DNA of 40,561 bases from an uncultured Bacteroidales bacterium (lineage in GTDB: Bacteria > Bacteroidota > Bacteroidia > Bacteroidales > Muribaculaceae), in assembly GCA_902785925.1 (NCBI GenBank), contig CADAAI010000024.1:1-40561 (forward strand), in the 5' to 3' direction. The translations under genes were made by a program, and so were the position numbers. A model generated the notes under the pieces. It was not told the DNA's origin. It worked only from the letters and a program-made list of their open reading frames with translations, and did not search any database. Shown here piece by piece: positions 1 through 7,003 of this stretch (positions are counted from its first letter, which is position 1; each line of letters begins with the position of its first letter).

Positions 1-95
1 AAAACTTCAATTTTAAATTGATGGTTTTCAGTGCAAGCAATTAAACAGGAAACCATCAATAAATGCATGATAACATGAATTATTTTCTTTTTCAT
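1..95 (-). CDS. Partial lipoprotein (N-terminus only, runs off the window edge)
   Basis: Thirty-one codons run from an ATG at 93-95 to the window edge without a stop. The peptide starts MKKKIIHVIMHLL, continues with a hydrophobic stretch and ends its signal at LIAC followed by TENH. This is a classic lipobox, so the mature protein should be anchored by a lipidated Cys at residue 21. The start is chosen because it sits behind the same leader (80-124) that precedes other genes in this strip. The stop of the upstream gene (129-131) lies only 33 bases before it, so the two may be co-transcribed. Function is unknown because the mature domain lies outside the window. Base composition is AT-rich like its neighbours. 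Confidence 0.65.
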   Translation of the reverse strand, partial: MKKKIIHVIMHLLMVSCLIACTENHQFKIEV

Positions 96-128
96 TTTTT
101 CTTCTTTTAAACTATTGAACAATGCTAT

Positions 129-593
129 TTAATCACCTGTAAACAAAAAATTGTCAACTAATGGGAAAGCATCGTTTATCTTTTGACTTTTATGTTTTGT
201 GTCGCCATATTCTAATCCTACTAAAAGATAGTCTCTAATAGAATTTCTCTCTTTTGTACTCAAATTATTTCCTAAAGCTGAAATGAACTTTTTTTCACCG
301 ATACAGTCTATAAGTTTAACTAAAACATTTCCATGATCATAAGAAGGTTCTCCATCCCCCGAATAATCCAGGAGTGACAGTTCTCGTATGCTTTTATTGT
401 CACCATCTATAGCATTATCAAGCAGATTGCAATAATTAATGTCCCAATGGTTGTCAGTCGCTATTCTTAGTCCTTCGTCAACATATATCCCTTTTACATC
501 CTTTCCTCCAAAGTATATATTATCGTTCATCAAAAGAAATACTCCAATTAATGATACTGCTACTAAAAGTATTATTATTATTTTCTTTTTCAT
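129..593 (-). CDS. Small exported or membrane-anchored hypothetical protein, 154 aa
   Basis: I do not recognise this family. Residues 1-22 form one hydrophobic segment after MKKK, without a Cys lipobox. It is therefore either an uncleaved N-terminal anchor or a signal peptide, with the remaining 130 residues in the periplasm. The mature part is soluble, mixed alpha/beta and acidic, with two Cys. The gene starts directly behind leader copy B (578-621) and is followed by leader copy A and the partial lipoprotein. Its small size, export signal and position in a tandem strip of unrelated small exported proteins would fit an orphan immunity protein. That reading is context only; no immunity domain is recognisable. 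Confidence 0.6.
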   Translation of the reverse strand: MKKKIIIILLVAVSLIGVFLLMNDNIYFGGKDVKGIYVDEGLRIATDNHWDINYCNLLDNAIDGDNKSIRELSLLDYSGDGEPSYDHGNVLVKLIDCIGEKKFISALGNNLSTKERNSIRDYLLVGLEYGDTKHKSQKINDAFPLVDNFLFTGD

Positions 594-670
594 TTTTTCT
601 TGTTTAAGTTGTTAAGAATGGAATCGCACTGAAGGCTCCCGAGAGCTTTCCTCCTTTTAGTTGGGTATTC

Positions 671-1129
671 TTACGACACTTCAATTGTATCACCTTCGGG
701 CGTTACTGTTTTTCTCCATTTTAAAATCTTTATTCTCTTATCATCTTGTAGATAGATTTTATTCTTTACATGGTCGAAATAAATAGTATCACCTTTGCAA
801 TTAAAATATCCTATATTCAAATTGTTGGTTTCAGCTGCCCAAAATGGAATTTTATAAGAATGCAACTGACGCAAAGGCACCTCCTTTATTGTTTTGCCAA
901 CCATGGTATCAACCTGTTGAGAACGTAAAGAAATCACAAGAGCCGTGTCGCTATCAACCAAAGCGTAATAATGCTGAAAATGGTTGTGGGCTTTATAATG
1001 AAGAATAGTAATATCTTTGTACTCAACTTCGCCGACTTTATGGTCAATAATAAATTGTTCTCTCTCAATTGCCGAAACAATCAGATGAACAAATGTAAAA
1101 ACCAATATCACTAAGAAAATTTTCCTCAT
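671..1129 (-). CDS. Small secreted hypothetical protein, 152 aa
   Basis: An N-terminal hydrophobic segment (residues 4-20, MRKIFLVILVFTFVHLIVSA) looks like a signal peptide or anchor. The rest is soluble and rich in beta-forming residues, with one Cys and several His. No family was recognised. It is the one gene in this strip that lacks the shared leader: the bases before its ATG (1130-1160) are unrelated to copies A-D. It therefore probably shares a transcript with the gene at 1224-1637, about 95 bases upstream. AT-rich composition matches the rest of the left edge and suggests acquired DNA. Confidence 0.6.
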   Translation of the reverse strand: MRKIFLVILVFTFVHLIVSAIEREQFIIDHKVGEVEYKDITILHYKAHNHFQHYYALVDSDTALVISLRSQQVDTMVGKTIKEVPLRQLHSYKIPFWAAETNNLNIGYFNCKGDTIYFDHVKNKIYLQDDKRIKILKWRKTVTPEGDTIEVS

Positions 1130-1223
1130 GGCCGAATGTGATTGTGTTATCGATGAAGTCGCAAAAATAGTGGAAATATTTGAGAATCAAAAATCAGGGG
1201 AAAGGGAAGTGGGGAAAGGGACC

Positions 1224-1656
1224 TTACTTGTTATAAGCAGAATATCTCTCTATGCCAAGTTTTTTATGATTTGTACTCATATCATATATCTCGCTGGCAT
1301 TCTGTAAATCTACGATTTTGACTTTGTCTTTATTATAGTGGGATGAATCTGCCATCGTGCCCATGGGAGCATACAAAATCAAGCTGTCATTTTTAATGCT
1401 ATAGAAAATTTCGGAATAATAAAAAGTCAAATTCAAATCTCCTCTTTTATCAGTAACAGAAATCTGCACATGATCACTGGTAAGTCCCCATATTTCTGAC
1501 TTGATATAAATTGTGTCATGATTATAAATAAACTCTTTGCTCTTCTCTAACGGTTTACCTATTTCATCAAGTGAAGAACATAGATTAATTGCAAAAACAA
1601 TTATAATAATCAATGTGACAGCTGCTAGAGGCAACAATATATATTTAATTTTTCAT
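1224..1656 (-). pseudogene. Small exported hypothetical protein with a one-base frameshift at its start
   Basis: The long frame runs 1224-1637 (137 aa) but has only a TTG start. The shared leader (copy C, 1640-1684) places an ATG at 1654-1656, which reads MKN and then stops. Removing one A from the five-A run just after that ATG would join it in frame to the long ORF. That gives a normal start of the form MKIKYILLPLAAV followed by a hydrophobic export segment ending in INLCSS. The mature part (about 105 aa) is beta-rich, with a segment DTIYIKSEIWGLTSDH typical of small Bacteroidales exported proteins. This may be a true inactivating indel, a phase-variable A tract, a sequencing error, or a real TTG start. 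Function is unknown. Confidence 0.55.
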
Positions 1657-1700
1657 TTTTTCTTCTTTAAGTTGTTGAACGATGGGGTTGTGGTGATGAA

Positions 1701-2732
1701 TCAAAAATATTCGCTCACAGCAAATTCAAATTGCTGCATGAATATTTGTTTGAAAGCAAAAAGGTTGTTCTGCTCGTAGAAAATGAGCATAGCCTTTTTG
1801 TAATCGACAGAATCGACGGTTCTAAAACTCAATGGGCAGTATCCATTTGCTATGAGTATTGCGTTGCTTGTGATGCGAGCAGTCCTCTTGTTGCCATCGC
1901 TAAATGCTTGTATATAAGATAATAGGACTAGAGTCAGCAAGGCCTTCTCAAAGACATTATCCTTACCATTTATCAATTCGCATGTATCGTGAATGGCTTC
2001 AAGAATTTGGAATTCATTGTCAAGCGGATGATAGTTGGTGCCTGTAATACCCACACGGCGATGACGTATGCCCTTGTCAACCGATAGATCCTTTGTAAGC
2101 AGAGCGTGTATGTCCTCAATGTGACTAAGTGATAGCACTTGCAAATAATCAGTATTGTCAAGAATAAATCGTAGTGCCTCTTTATGGTTAATTAGCATAA
2201 TGGCCTCTTCCTTAGTCTTGCCTTCGGCAGTCTTGCTCTCTCGTAGCAGTCGTTCGGTCTCGAGCAAAGAATAAGTGTTGCCCTCAATTTGTGAGGATTT
2301 CCAGCTCAGGTCAATTCCTAATCGCTCCATTTCCTTCTTGTACTCATTGACGGTCATCTCGTCAACGTGCTTGCGGAACATCTGTTGGAGTTCATTCAGG
2401 TGTTTGCGCTCATCCTCGGTAAACAATTCCACTGTTGGGAGTTGATCACGTATAAGTTGGAAATTGAAGGAGGTCTGCACCTGGCGCTCGTCAACGTCTT
2501 TGGCAAAATAGGTGTCAAGGTTAAGCGGCATGAGAAGATGTGCTTGTGGCGAAAGACTATAGCGAGTAGCACGAGCTTTACCAGTTACAATAATGTCTCC
2601 ATTTCCAACTAATGAGGCAATAGCTCTTTTAAGAGTTGCATCACTTCCTTCGAAAGCAATACCTCGTGCTATTTCGTCACGAGTTGATGGCTGATTGTAA
2701 TGCAAATATTGAAGAATTTCTCTTGTGTCCAT
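1701..2732 (-). CDS. HTH-Fic protein with N-terminal inhibitory motif and Gln in place of the catalytic His
   Basis: 343 aa. Residues 1-65 form a winged-helix domain (STRDEIARGIAFEGSDATLK followed by a wing), suited to DNA binding. A class II Fic inhibitory motif, SSQIEG, lies at 146-151; its Glu normally blocks ATP binding. The Fic core motif at 275-283 reads QAFSDGNKR, where the family consensus is HxFx(D/E)GN(G/K)R. The DGNKR nucleotide-binding part is intact, but the catalytic His is Gln. Fic enzymes transfer AMP or other phosphate-containing groups to target side chains, with that His as general base. This protein may therefore be inactive, altered, or mainly a regulator. Its promoter contains ATCGGC-type repeats (2749-2834), suggesting self-control. 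It occupies a slot between leader copies D and C. Confidence 0.85.
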   Translation of the reverse strand: MDTREILQYLHYNQPSTRDEIARGIAFEGSDATLKRAIASLVGNGDIIVTGKARATRYSLSPQAHLLMPLNLDTYFAKDVDERQVQTSFNFQLIRDQLPTVELFTEDERKHLNELQQMFRKHVDEMTVNEYKKEMERLGIDLSWKSSQIEGNTYSLLETERLLRESKTAEGKTKEEAIMLINHKEALRFILDNTDYLQVLSLSHIEDIHALLTKDLSVDKGIRHRRVGITGTNYHPLDNEFQILEAIHDTCELINGKDNVFEKALLTLVLLSYIQAFSDGNKRTARITSNAILIANGYCPLSFRTVDSVDYKKAMLIFYEQNNLFAFKQIFMQQFEFAVSEYF

Positions 2733-2748
2733 AATATATTAAGATTGG

Positions 2749-2834
2749 AATCGGCGCAAAAATAGAGAAAAAAGCTGTATTATCGGCTCAAAATGAGCCT
2801 TTTTTTCCCAATTTAAAGTTTTTTTTGAGCCGAT
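2749..2834 (-). promoter_or_regulatory. Candidate promoter and operator repeats of the 1701-2732 HTH-Fic gene
   Basis: Three related half-sites lie upstream of the start codon: ATCGGCGCAAAA (2749-2760), ATCGGCTCAAAA (2782-2793) and, inverted, TTTTGAGCCGAT (2823-2834). A further TGAGCC at 2794-2799 forms a small palindrome with the middle copy. On the minus strand, a near-consensus -7 box (TATTTTTTG, one extra T) overlaps the first half-site. Binding here would cover the promoter. The encoded protein has an N-terminal winged helix, so autorepression is the natural inference. Confidence 0.55.
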
Positions 2835-2844
2835 TACTATTTAA

Positions 2845-2912
2845 ATGGTGAACCTATGCCGCCTGTTACTGTATATTTTCAACGCTAATAACTCTGTGAT
2901 TATCTTTTTTAT
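2845..2912 (-). pseudogene. Decayed start of a leader-cassette gene
   Basis: Leader copy D (2898-2940) matches copies A-C, but the expected ATG at 2910-2912 is ATA. From there the frame reads KKIITELLALKIY and reaches TAA after about 22 codons, at the edge of the Fic operator region. The conserved AAA AAG codons after the start match genes A and B. This looks like the remaining 5' end of a small exported-protein gene whose body was lost or replaced by the Fic unit. Confidence 0.4.
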
Positions 2913-2990
2913 TTTTTCTTCTTTACAGTGTTGAACGATGAAGTAGCTGTGAATGCAAAGTTGTTTTTGCAAAGATACAACATTTTTCTT

Positions 2991-3030
2991 AAAAAGTTAC
3001 ATCTCCATGCCAGGGGCATGAAGATGTAAC
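2991..3030 (-). terminator. Rho-independent terminator of the TonB-receptor gene
   Basis: The arms GTTACATCT-CATGCC and GGCATG-AGATGTAAC form a near-perfect 15-bp stem around a 3-base loop. On the minus strand it is followed by TTTTT. It lies 25 bases past the receptor stop codon. Confidence 0.85.
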
Positions 3031-3054
3031 AAGATGCTTAGAATAAAGTGGAGA

Positions 3055-5157
3055 TTACCATTCCAGTGGAACAGTTAGCTTGAAAGTGATGTTGCGGCCC
3101 ATGTTGAAGACGCCTCGCCTGCCGGTGACGGGATTGACGTCGGCCATCTTCAGTCGGCTCAAATGGTTTTGATAGGCCTTGTCGGTAAGGTTGTTGGCGA
3201 TGATGGCCAGTGTTGCCACACGGTTGCCACGATACATGATGTCGGTGCCCACCGAGGCGTTGAGCAGTGCATAGGCGGGAGTTGCGGTTTCGGTTCCGTA
3301 AGCTTCGTAGAAATGATTTTGCTTGAAATTGTAATCCAGACCTACCGACACATAGGTGTTGTTGAACAAGCGGCCGTCGTGAGTGAACTCATATTTCACA
3401 TCGGTGCGCCATCGTGGGGCAGGAGTGAAAGGCAGGTTGTGCGACTCGGGAGGCTGGTGAAGTAGGACGGCGCGTACGAGGTCGAAAGAGGTGCCCAGAT
3501 GCAGGTTGTGCATGGGATGCACGTCGATTGACAACTCGCCTCCCCACAAGCGGCTGTCGCCACTGTCGAAACGGAAAGTGTCGTAACCTTCTTCGACCAC
3601 TTCGTTCACACGGTGCAGGAAGATGTAGTTGTCAATGTGGCTGACGAACATATTAAGCTGCAATGACACATACTGATTGGTGAAGTCGGCCCCGAGGTCA
3701 AACTGGAAGCTGTATTCAGGCTTGAGTTGCTCATCACCAAGCTCATAACGTATTGAGCCCTCATGAACACCGTTGGAGGTGAGTTCGCTAATGTTGGGCG
3801 CACGGAAACCGCGTGACACGTTGGCACGCAAATCCCAGTGTGGCCCGGCATGCAGCACAGTGCCCACGCTACCCGTCACTCCACCAAAGTTTCGAGTCAT
3901 GTCGTTGAAACGCATGTCGCCATCTTCTTCGAGGGCGTTGCTGTGCAAGTGACGGTGGTCGTAACGCAAGCCTCCGTTGAGGGTCCAACGCTCAAAATCC
4001 TTGCTGGTGGTGACGAAGATTCCAAAATCAAAGAGGTTATAGTCGGGGATAAGGAATTCTTCGCCTGCATTGAGTGAGCGCTGGTACATACCACCGATGC
4101 CGGCAGTAACGCGCCAACCGTTCATTGCTCCAGTCACATAGTGCACATTGTAACTGAGCGTGTGGAGCTTGAAGTAGAGTTCGTATTCATTGGGGCTTTC
4201 GGCATCTTCAAATTCCTGACGGCGATTGAGCTGATAGCCCAGCAGAGCATTGAGCTTTCCGTCACCAAGGTAGAACGAGTTGTCCCATGCCGCCTTGTAG
4301 TGGTAGACTTGCTGATAGGGCATGCCGTGCCCATACTGCTTAAGGCGACCGTATTCACACACGAGATCGCCCGTTTCCTCATCGCGCTCACCCTCTACGA
4401 TGCTAGGCGTGATGTTGTAGTAGCTCAACGTGAGTCGTGAATATCCCCATGAACGGTTGATGCCACCCATGAGTTGCGCGGCCCGCTCGTGGAACTGGCT
4501 GTTGGGCACATAACCGTCGTAGCGGTTCTTGTAGGCATGGGCCATTTTTTCACTATAACGCGCGTTCCACACGTTGCCATTCTTGTTGCCCGAGAAGTAG
4601 AGCGAATAGTCGAAAAGACCATTATTAGTTTGATACTCAGTTGAGAGCCCAGCACGCATCTTGCCCTTTGGCACTATGGGCGATGAGTTGAACCTTAGCA
4701 CACCAGCCAGCGCGTCGCTGCCATAAACCAGGCTGCCAGGTCCCTTGAGAACTTCGACCGAACTCACGCTAGCGGCATCAATCTCGATGCCATGCTCTTC
4801 GCCCCATTGCTGGCCTTCTTGACGGATTCCATCGCTCACCACCACGATTCGGTTATATCCCATGCCACGGATGATGGGTTTGGAAATGCCACTACCAGTG
4901 GTTAATTGCGAGACACCGGGAATAGTGGTTACAGCGTCGATGATGTTGGTTGCCGAAACCGATTCTAATTGGCGTGAAGTGAATAAAGACACTGGTGCTG
5001 AGGATTCTTTTAGCTTAATGGCTCCTGTAGCTCCTGTGACCACCACCTCTTTAAGGTTGAGATGATGATAAAACACGTCGGTCGTATCGACTGTTTCTTG
5101 GCTCCATGCTTGTGTGCCAAGCACAGTCACGAGTATAAAAAATATGTGTTTTTTCAT
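3055..5157 (-). CDS. TonB-dependent outer-membrane receptor, possibly for a metal
   Basis: 700 aa. A signal peptide (MKKHIFFILVTVLGTQAWS) is followed by a plug domain at about 35-165. The plug contains the TonB-box-like LKEVVVTG, IRGMGYNRIVVVSDGIRQ and VEVLKGPGSLVYGSDALAGV. A 22-strand barrel follows, ending VPLEW with a terminal aromatic residue as in outer-membrane barrels. Such receptors move scarce ligands across the outer membrane using TonB-ExbBD energy. There is no SusD partner and no N-terminal carboxypeptidase-like domain, so this is a siderophore/metal/cofactor type rather than a SusC type. The His/Cys-rich protein encoded just upstream (5442-5786) makes a metal ligand such as Cu or Zn plausible; the substrate is not shown by the sequence. 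A nested inverted-repeat element lies directly before its start. Confidence 0.88.
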   Translation of the reverse strand: MKKHIFFILVTVLGTQAWSQETVDTTDVFYHHLNLKEVVVTGATGAIKLKESSAPVSLFTSRQLESVSATNIIDAVTTIPGVSQLTTGSGISKPIIRGMGYNRIVVVSDGIRQEGQQWGEEHGIEIDAASVSSVEVLKGPGSLVYGSDALAGVLRFNSSPIVPKGKMRAGLSTEYQTNNGLFDYSLYFSGNKNGNVWNARYSEKMAHAYKNRYDGYVPNSQFHERAAQLMGGINRSWGYSRLTLSYYNITPSIVEGERDEETGDLVCEYGRLKQYGHGMPYQQVYHYKAAWDNSFYLGDGKLNALLGYQLNRRQEFEDAESPNEYELYFKLHTLSYNVHYVTGAMNGWRVTAGIGGMYQRSLNAGEEFLIPDYNLFDFGIFVTTSKDFERWTLNGGLRYDHRHLHSNALEEDGDMRFNDMTRNFGGVTGSVGTVLHAGPHWDLRANVSRGFRAPNISELTSNGVHEGSIRYELGDEQLKPEYSFQFDLGADFTNQYVSLQLNMFVSHIDNYIFLHRVNEVVEEGYDTFRFDSGDSRLWGGELSIDVHPMHNLHLGTSFDLVRAVLLHQPPESHNLPFTPAPRWRTDVKYEFTHDGRLFNNTYVSVGLDYNFKQNHFYEAYGTETATPAYALLNASVGTDIMYRGNRVATLAIIANNLTDKAYQNHLSRLKMADVNPVTGRRGVFNMGRNITFKLTVPLEW

Positions 5158-5167
5158 TCTGTAACGA

Positions 5168-5357
5168 TTGAACCCAAATCGGTCATTAGGCCGACGACAG
5201 GTTATTTATTAGGTCTTTTATGTCATAACAGTTTTATTTTGGCATCTTGTTGCAGATATTGTTTTGTCATAGCCCGCTATGTCTTCGACAATATCTTTAC
5301 AACCTGCTCAAAATAAATTCTGTTCTCACATAAATCCTAATGACCGATTCGGGTTAA
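5168..5357. repeat. Nested inverted-repeat element upstream of the TonB receptor gene
   Basis: The outer arms AACCCAAATCGGTCATTAGG (5170-5189) and CCTAATGACCGATTCGGGTT (5336-5355) are reverse complements with one mismatch. Inside lie further pairs: CAGGTT with AACCTG, and AGATATTGT with ACAATATCT, the latter closed by ATAGC and GCTAT. The roughly 190-bp unit could be a MITE-like insertion or a structured 5' RNA in the receptor transcript. It ends 10 bases before the receptor start codon. No target-site duplication is obvious. Confidence 0.55.
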
Positions 5358-5374
5358 ATTAATATTTAACATGG

Positions 5375-5422
5375 CACTACATTCCCGCACGTCGATAGGA
5401 CGCGGAATGCAGTGTTTTTTTT
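5375..5422 (+). terminator. Strong hairpin with T tract on the plus strand
   Basis: CACTACATTCC-CGC pairs with GCGGAATGCAGTG (one mismatch, one bulge). It is followed by eight T on the plus strand. There is no plus-strand gene upstream, so it may block antisense reading into 5442-5786 or belong to the neighbouring repeat element. On the minus strand the hairpin lacks a T tract. Confidence 0.45.
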
Positions 5423-5441
5423 AGATAAAAACGGTTGAATG

Positions 5442-5786
5442 TTACAGAATGGCGGGTGGTGCCCGCAGAGAAGTCACTCCATGATAGGCGTCGACAACAG
5501 CCTCAGCCACAGGCTTGATGATAACAGCCACCATGACAGCATGGGCTCTAAACTCTTGTGGTTGAAACTCAGCAATAAAGCGCTGGCTCATGAAGCGACA
5601 AATCACACAATCGTCGACAGGTGAGGAGTATTGCGTGATGTGGCCTGCATGATGCACGTGTTCAACGCAGTCGTTGCAGTCGATGGGTGTCGATGGCAGG
5701 GAGTGAATGTGAAGACAAGAAAGCAGTATGGTCGGCAGGAATACCGACAGCAGAATCCAGGCTGATATTTGCTCTCTAAGTTTCAT
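5442..5786 (-). CDS. Small exported His/Cys-rich protein beside a TonB receptor (DUF2946-like)
   Basis: 114 aa with an N-terminal hydrophobic export segment (residues 8-24). The mature part holds CNDC (37-40), HVHHAGH (43-49) and DDCVIC (58-63), a dense set of Cys and His ligands suited to copper or zinc. The C-terminus ends LRAPPAIL, similar to the end of DUF2946-type proteins often coded beside metal-related TonB receptors. It precedes the receptor gene on the same strand with about 285 bases between them, occupied by the inverted-repeat element. A role in handing metal to the receptor system, or sensing it, is inference from motif and position. Confidence 0.65.
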   Translation of the reverse strand: MKLREQISAWILLSVFLPTILLSCLHIHSLPSTPIDCNDCVEHVHHAGHITQYSSPVDDCVICRFMSQRFIAEFQPQEFRAHAVMVAVIIKPVAEAVVDAYHGVTSLRAPPAIL

Positions 5787-5879
5787 TTTGGTTGCAAAGA
5801 TAGCACTTTTAGATCAAGGCGAAACATAACAACTGAGAGTTTTTTATTAATTAACACTCTCAGTTGATAATATCGGCAT

Positions 5880-6830
5880 TTATTGAAGGATGGTTTGTGC
5901 TATTTCTTTGCGTGCTTTGCTGCCTTCGGGGCATGGCCACAGTGCATAAACATGTCCCAACTTCTCGGCTACATGAAGTTGTGCATCGACTCCGGCAGCT
6001 TTCATCTTGTCGTAGGTTTTGACTATATCGGTGTAAAATATCTCCCAAGTGCCAGTGTAGAGGTCGGTTGGTGGCAGTCCCTGCATGTCGCCATAGAGTG
6101 GTGAAATCATTGGGTCGCGTGGGTCAATCTCACCTGCCCAGTCGGCACCAATCTTCCTTAGTACAGCAGCATTGAGGAAGGTGTCTTTTTCTTGCAGTGC
6201 ATCATCACCTCCCAACACGTCGACCCATGGTGAGATGAGCACCAAATGCGCTGGCATGTCGATAGAGTCGTTGCGTGCCTCTTGGGCGAGTGCAAGGGTG
6301 AAACCTCCACCTGCCGAGTCGCCCATGATGATAAGACGTTTGCCCGTATATTTCTCGACAAGTTGCTGATAGAGCTTCATCATCACGGGGTGGGCATCGC
6401 TGGCGGTGTAGCAGTAAAGCAAGGGGTAGTTAGGTGCCACGATTCCGCAACCAGTTTCTTTGGCCCATTCGCTCATAGCGTTCCAATGAAATGAGGAGAA
6501 ATTGTGATAGTAGGCTCCGCCATGAATATAAAGCACAATGGGCTTGCTATCATCTTGTGGTTCCATGTGGAAGACCTGCATGCTGTCGACCCTATACTCA
6601 CGCATTTCACGAGGAAACTTCACATTGTCGGGTATCTCCACTGTGGTTTGATCGGTTTTGTCGCCCTTGCGTTGATCATATTCCTCAAGGGTTGCCTGAT
6701 CGAATAAATGACTGATGATGATTGCGTGAGGCGAACGTCCATCAATCAGCCAAGCAGCTCCGCCAATAATGACAATGAAAGCTACAATTCCCAACGTAGT
6801 CAATAAGATCTTCTTAATTATGTTTTTCAT
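5880..6830 (-). CDS. Membrane-anchored alpha/beta-hydrolase, acetyl-esterase (HSL) type
   Basis: 316 aa. Residues 8-28 form an N-terminal membrane segment, so the enzyme probably faces the periplasm. The oxyanion-hole motif HGGAYYHN is at 103-110. The nucleophile elbow GDSAGGG is at 170-176 with Ser172. Asp268 (in FYTDIVK) and His293 (in LGHVYALWP) complete the likely triad. HGG plus GDSAGG marks the hormone-sensitive-lipase branch, which hydrolyses short acyl esters of small molecules or sugars. The substrate is unknown. A perfect -7 box lies at 6869-6876, about 40 bases before the start. It is divergent from the metallophosphoesterase gene, and no operon partner is close downstream. Confidence 0.85.
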   Translation of the reverse strand: MKNIIKKILLTTLGIVAFIVIIGGAAWLIDGRSPHAIIISHLFDQATLEEYDQRKGDKTDQTTVEIPDNVKFPREMREYRVDSMQVFHMEPQDDSKPIVLYIHGGAYYHNFSSFHWNAMSEWAKETGCGIVAPNYPLLYCYTASDAHPVMMKLYQQLVEKYTGKRLIIMGDSAGGGFTLALAQEARNDSIDMPAHLVLISPWVDVLGGDDALQEKDTFLNAAVLRKIGADWAGEIDPRDPMISPLYGDMQGLPPTDLYTGTWEIFYTDIVKTYDKMKAAGVDAQLHVAEKLGHVYALWPCPEGSKARKEIAQTILQ

Positions 6831-6868
6831 AATATCACTATTTAATTGTTTTAAAATAATTAAGACTA

Positions 6869-6876
6869 CAAATATA
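6869..6876 (-). promoter_or_regulatory. Promoter -7 box of the 5880-6830 hydrolase gene
   Basis: On the minus strand the octamer is TATATTTG, a perfect TAnnTTTG. It lies about 40 bases before the ATG. No clear -33 element is seen at the usual distance. Confidence 0.55.
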
Positions 6877-6976
6877 CTACATTTTTATGCAATTATCGGC
6901 TATCAAACTAAAATTATTTTTTATTTGATTAAGATTATTTGGTTAAAATATTGAGTGTTGTTGAATGTTTTTGGTG

Positions 6977-6984
6977 TACATTTG
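6977..6984 (+). promoter_or_regulatory. Promoter -7 box of the 7004-8464 gene
   Basis: TACATTTG is a perfect TAnnTTTG, 19 bases before the ATG at 7004. That predicts a very short untranslated leader. The -33 element is weak. Confidence 0.55.
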
Positions 6985-7003
6985 TAGCATAAAATAATTA
7001 AAA

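Larger units (their letters stand above)
80..2940 (-). repeat. Four dispersed copies of a shared ~40-bp leader (A 80-124, B 578-621, C 1640-1684, D 2898-2940)
   Basis: Read on the minus strand, each copy has the form GTTCAACAACTTAAAG followed by AAGAAAAAATGAAAAAG, so it spans the 5' untranslated region and the first codons. Copies A, C and D share nearly the whole block; B is a little more diverged. The start codon is intact in A, B and C and is ATA in D. The mature proteins behind the copies are not recognisably similar, so only the leader and signal start are conserved. The coordinates span all four copies and are not one continuous repeat. Confidence 0.7.
2733..3054. other. Intergenic region between HTH-Fic and TonB receptor genes
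   Basis: This stretch holds the operator repeats at 2749-2834, a decayed leader copy D at 2898-2940 with a short dead reading frame, and the receptor gene's terminator at 2991-3030. No intact gene is seen. Confidence 0.7.

Noticed and set aside
1..2940. Toxin-antitoxin pair made of the HTH-Fic protein and a neighbouring small gene
   Set aside because: The small neighbours are exported, so they cannot act as cytoplasmic antitoxins, and the Fic protein carries its own inhibitory motif.
5158..5441. Cobalamin riboswitch upstream of the TonB receptor
   Set aside because: The long leader invited the idea, but I could not find the conserved B12-box core on the minus strand; the fold-back repeats explain the region.
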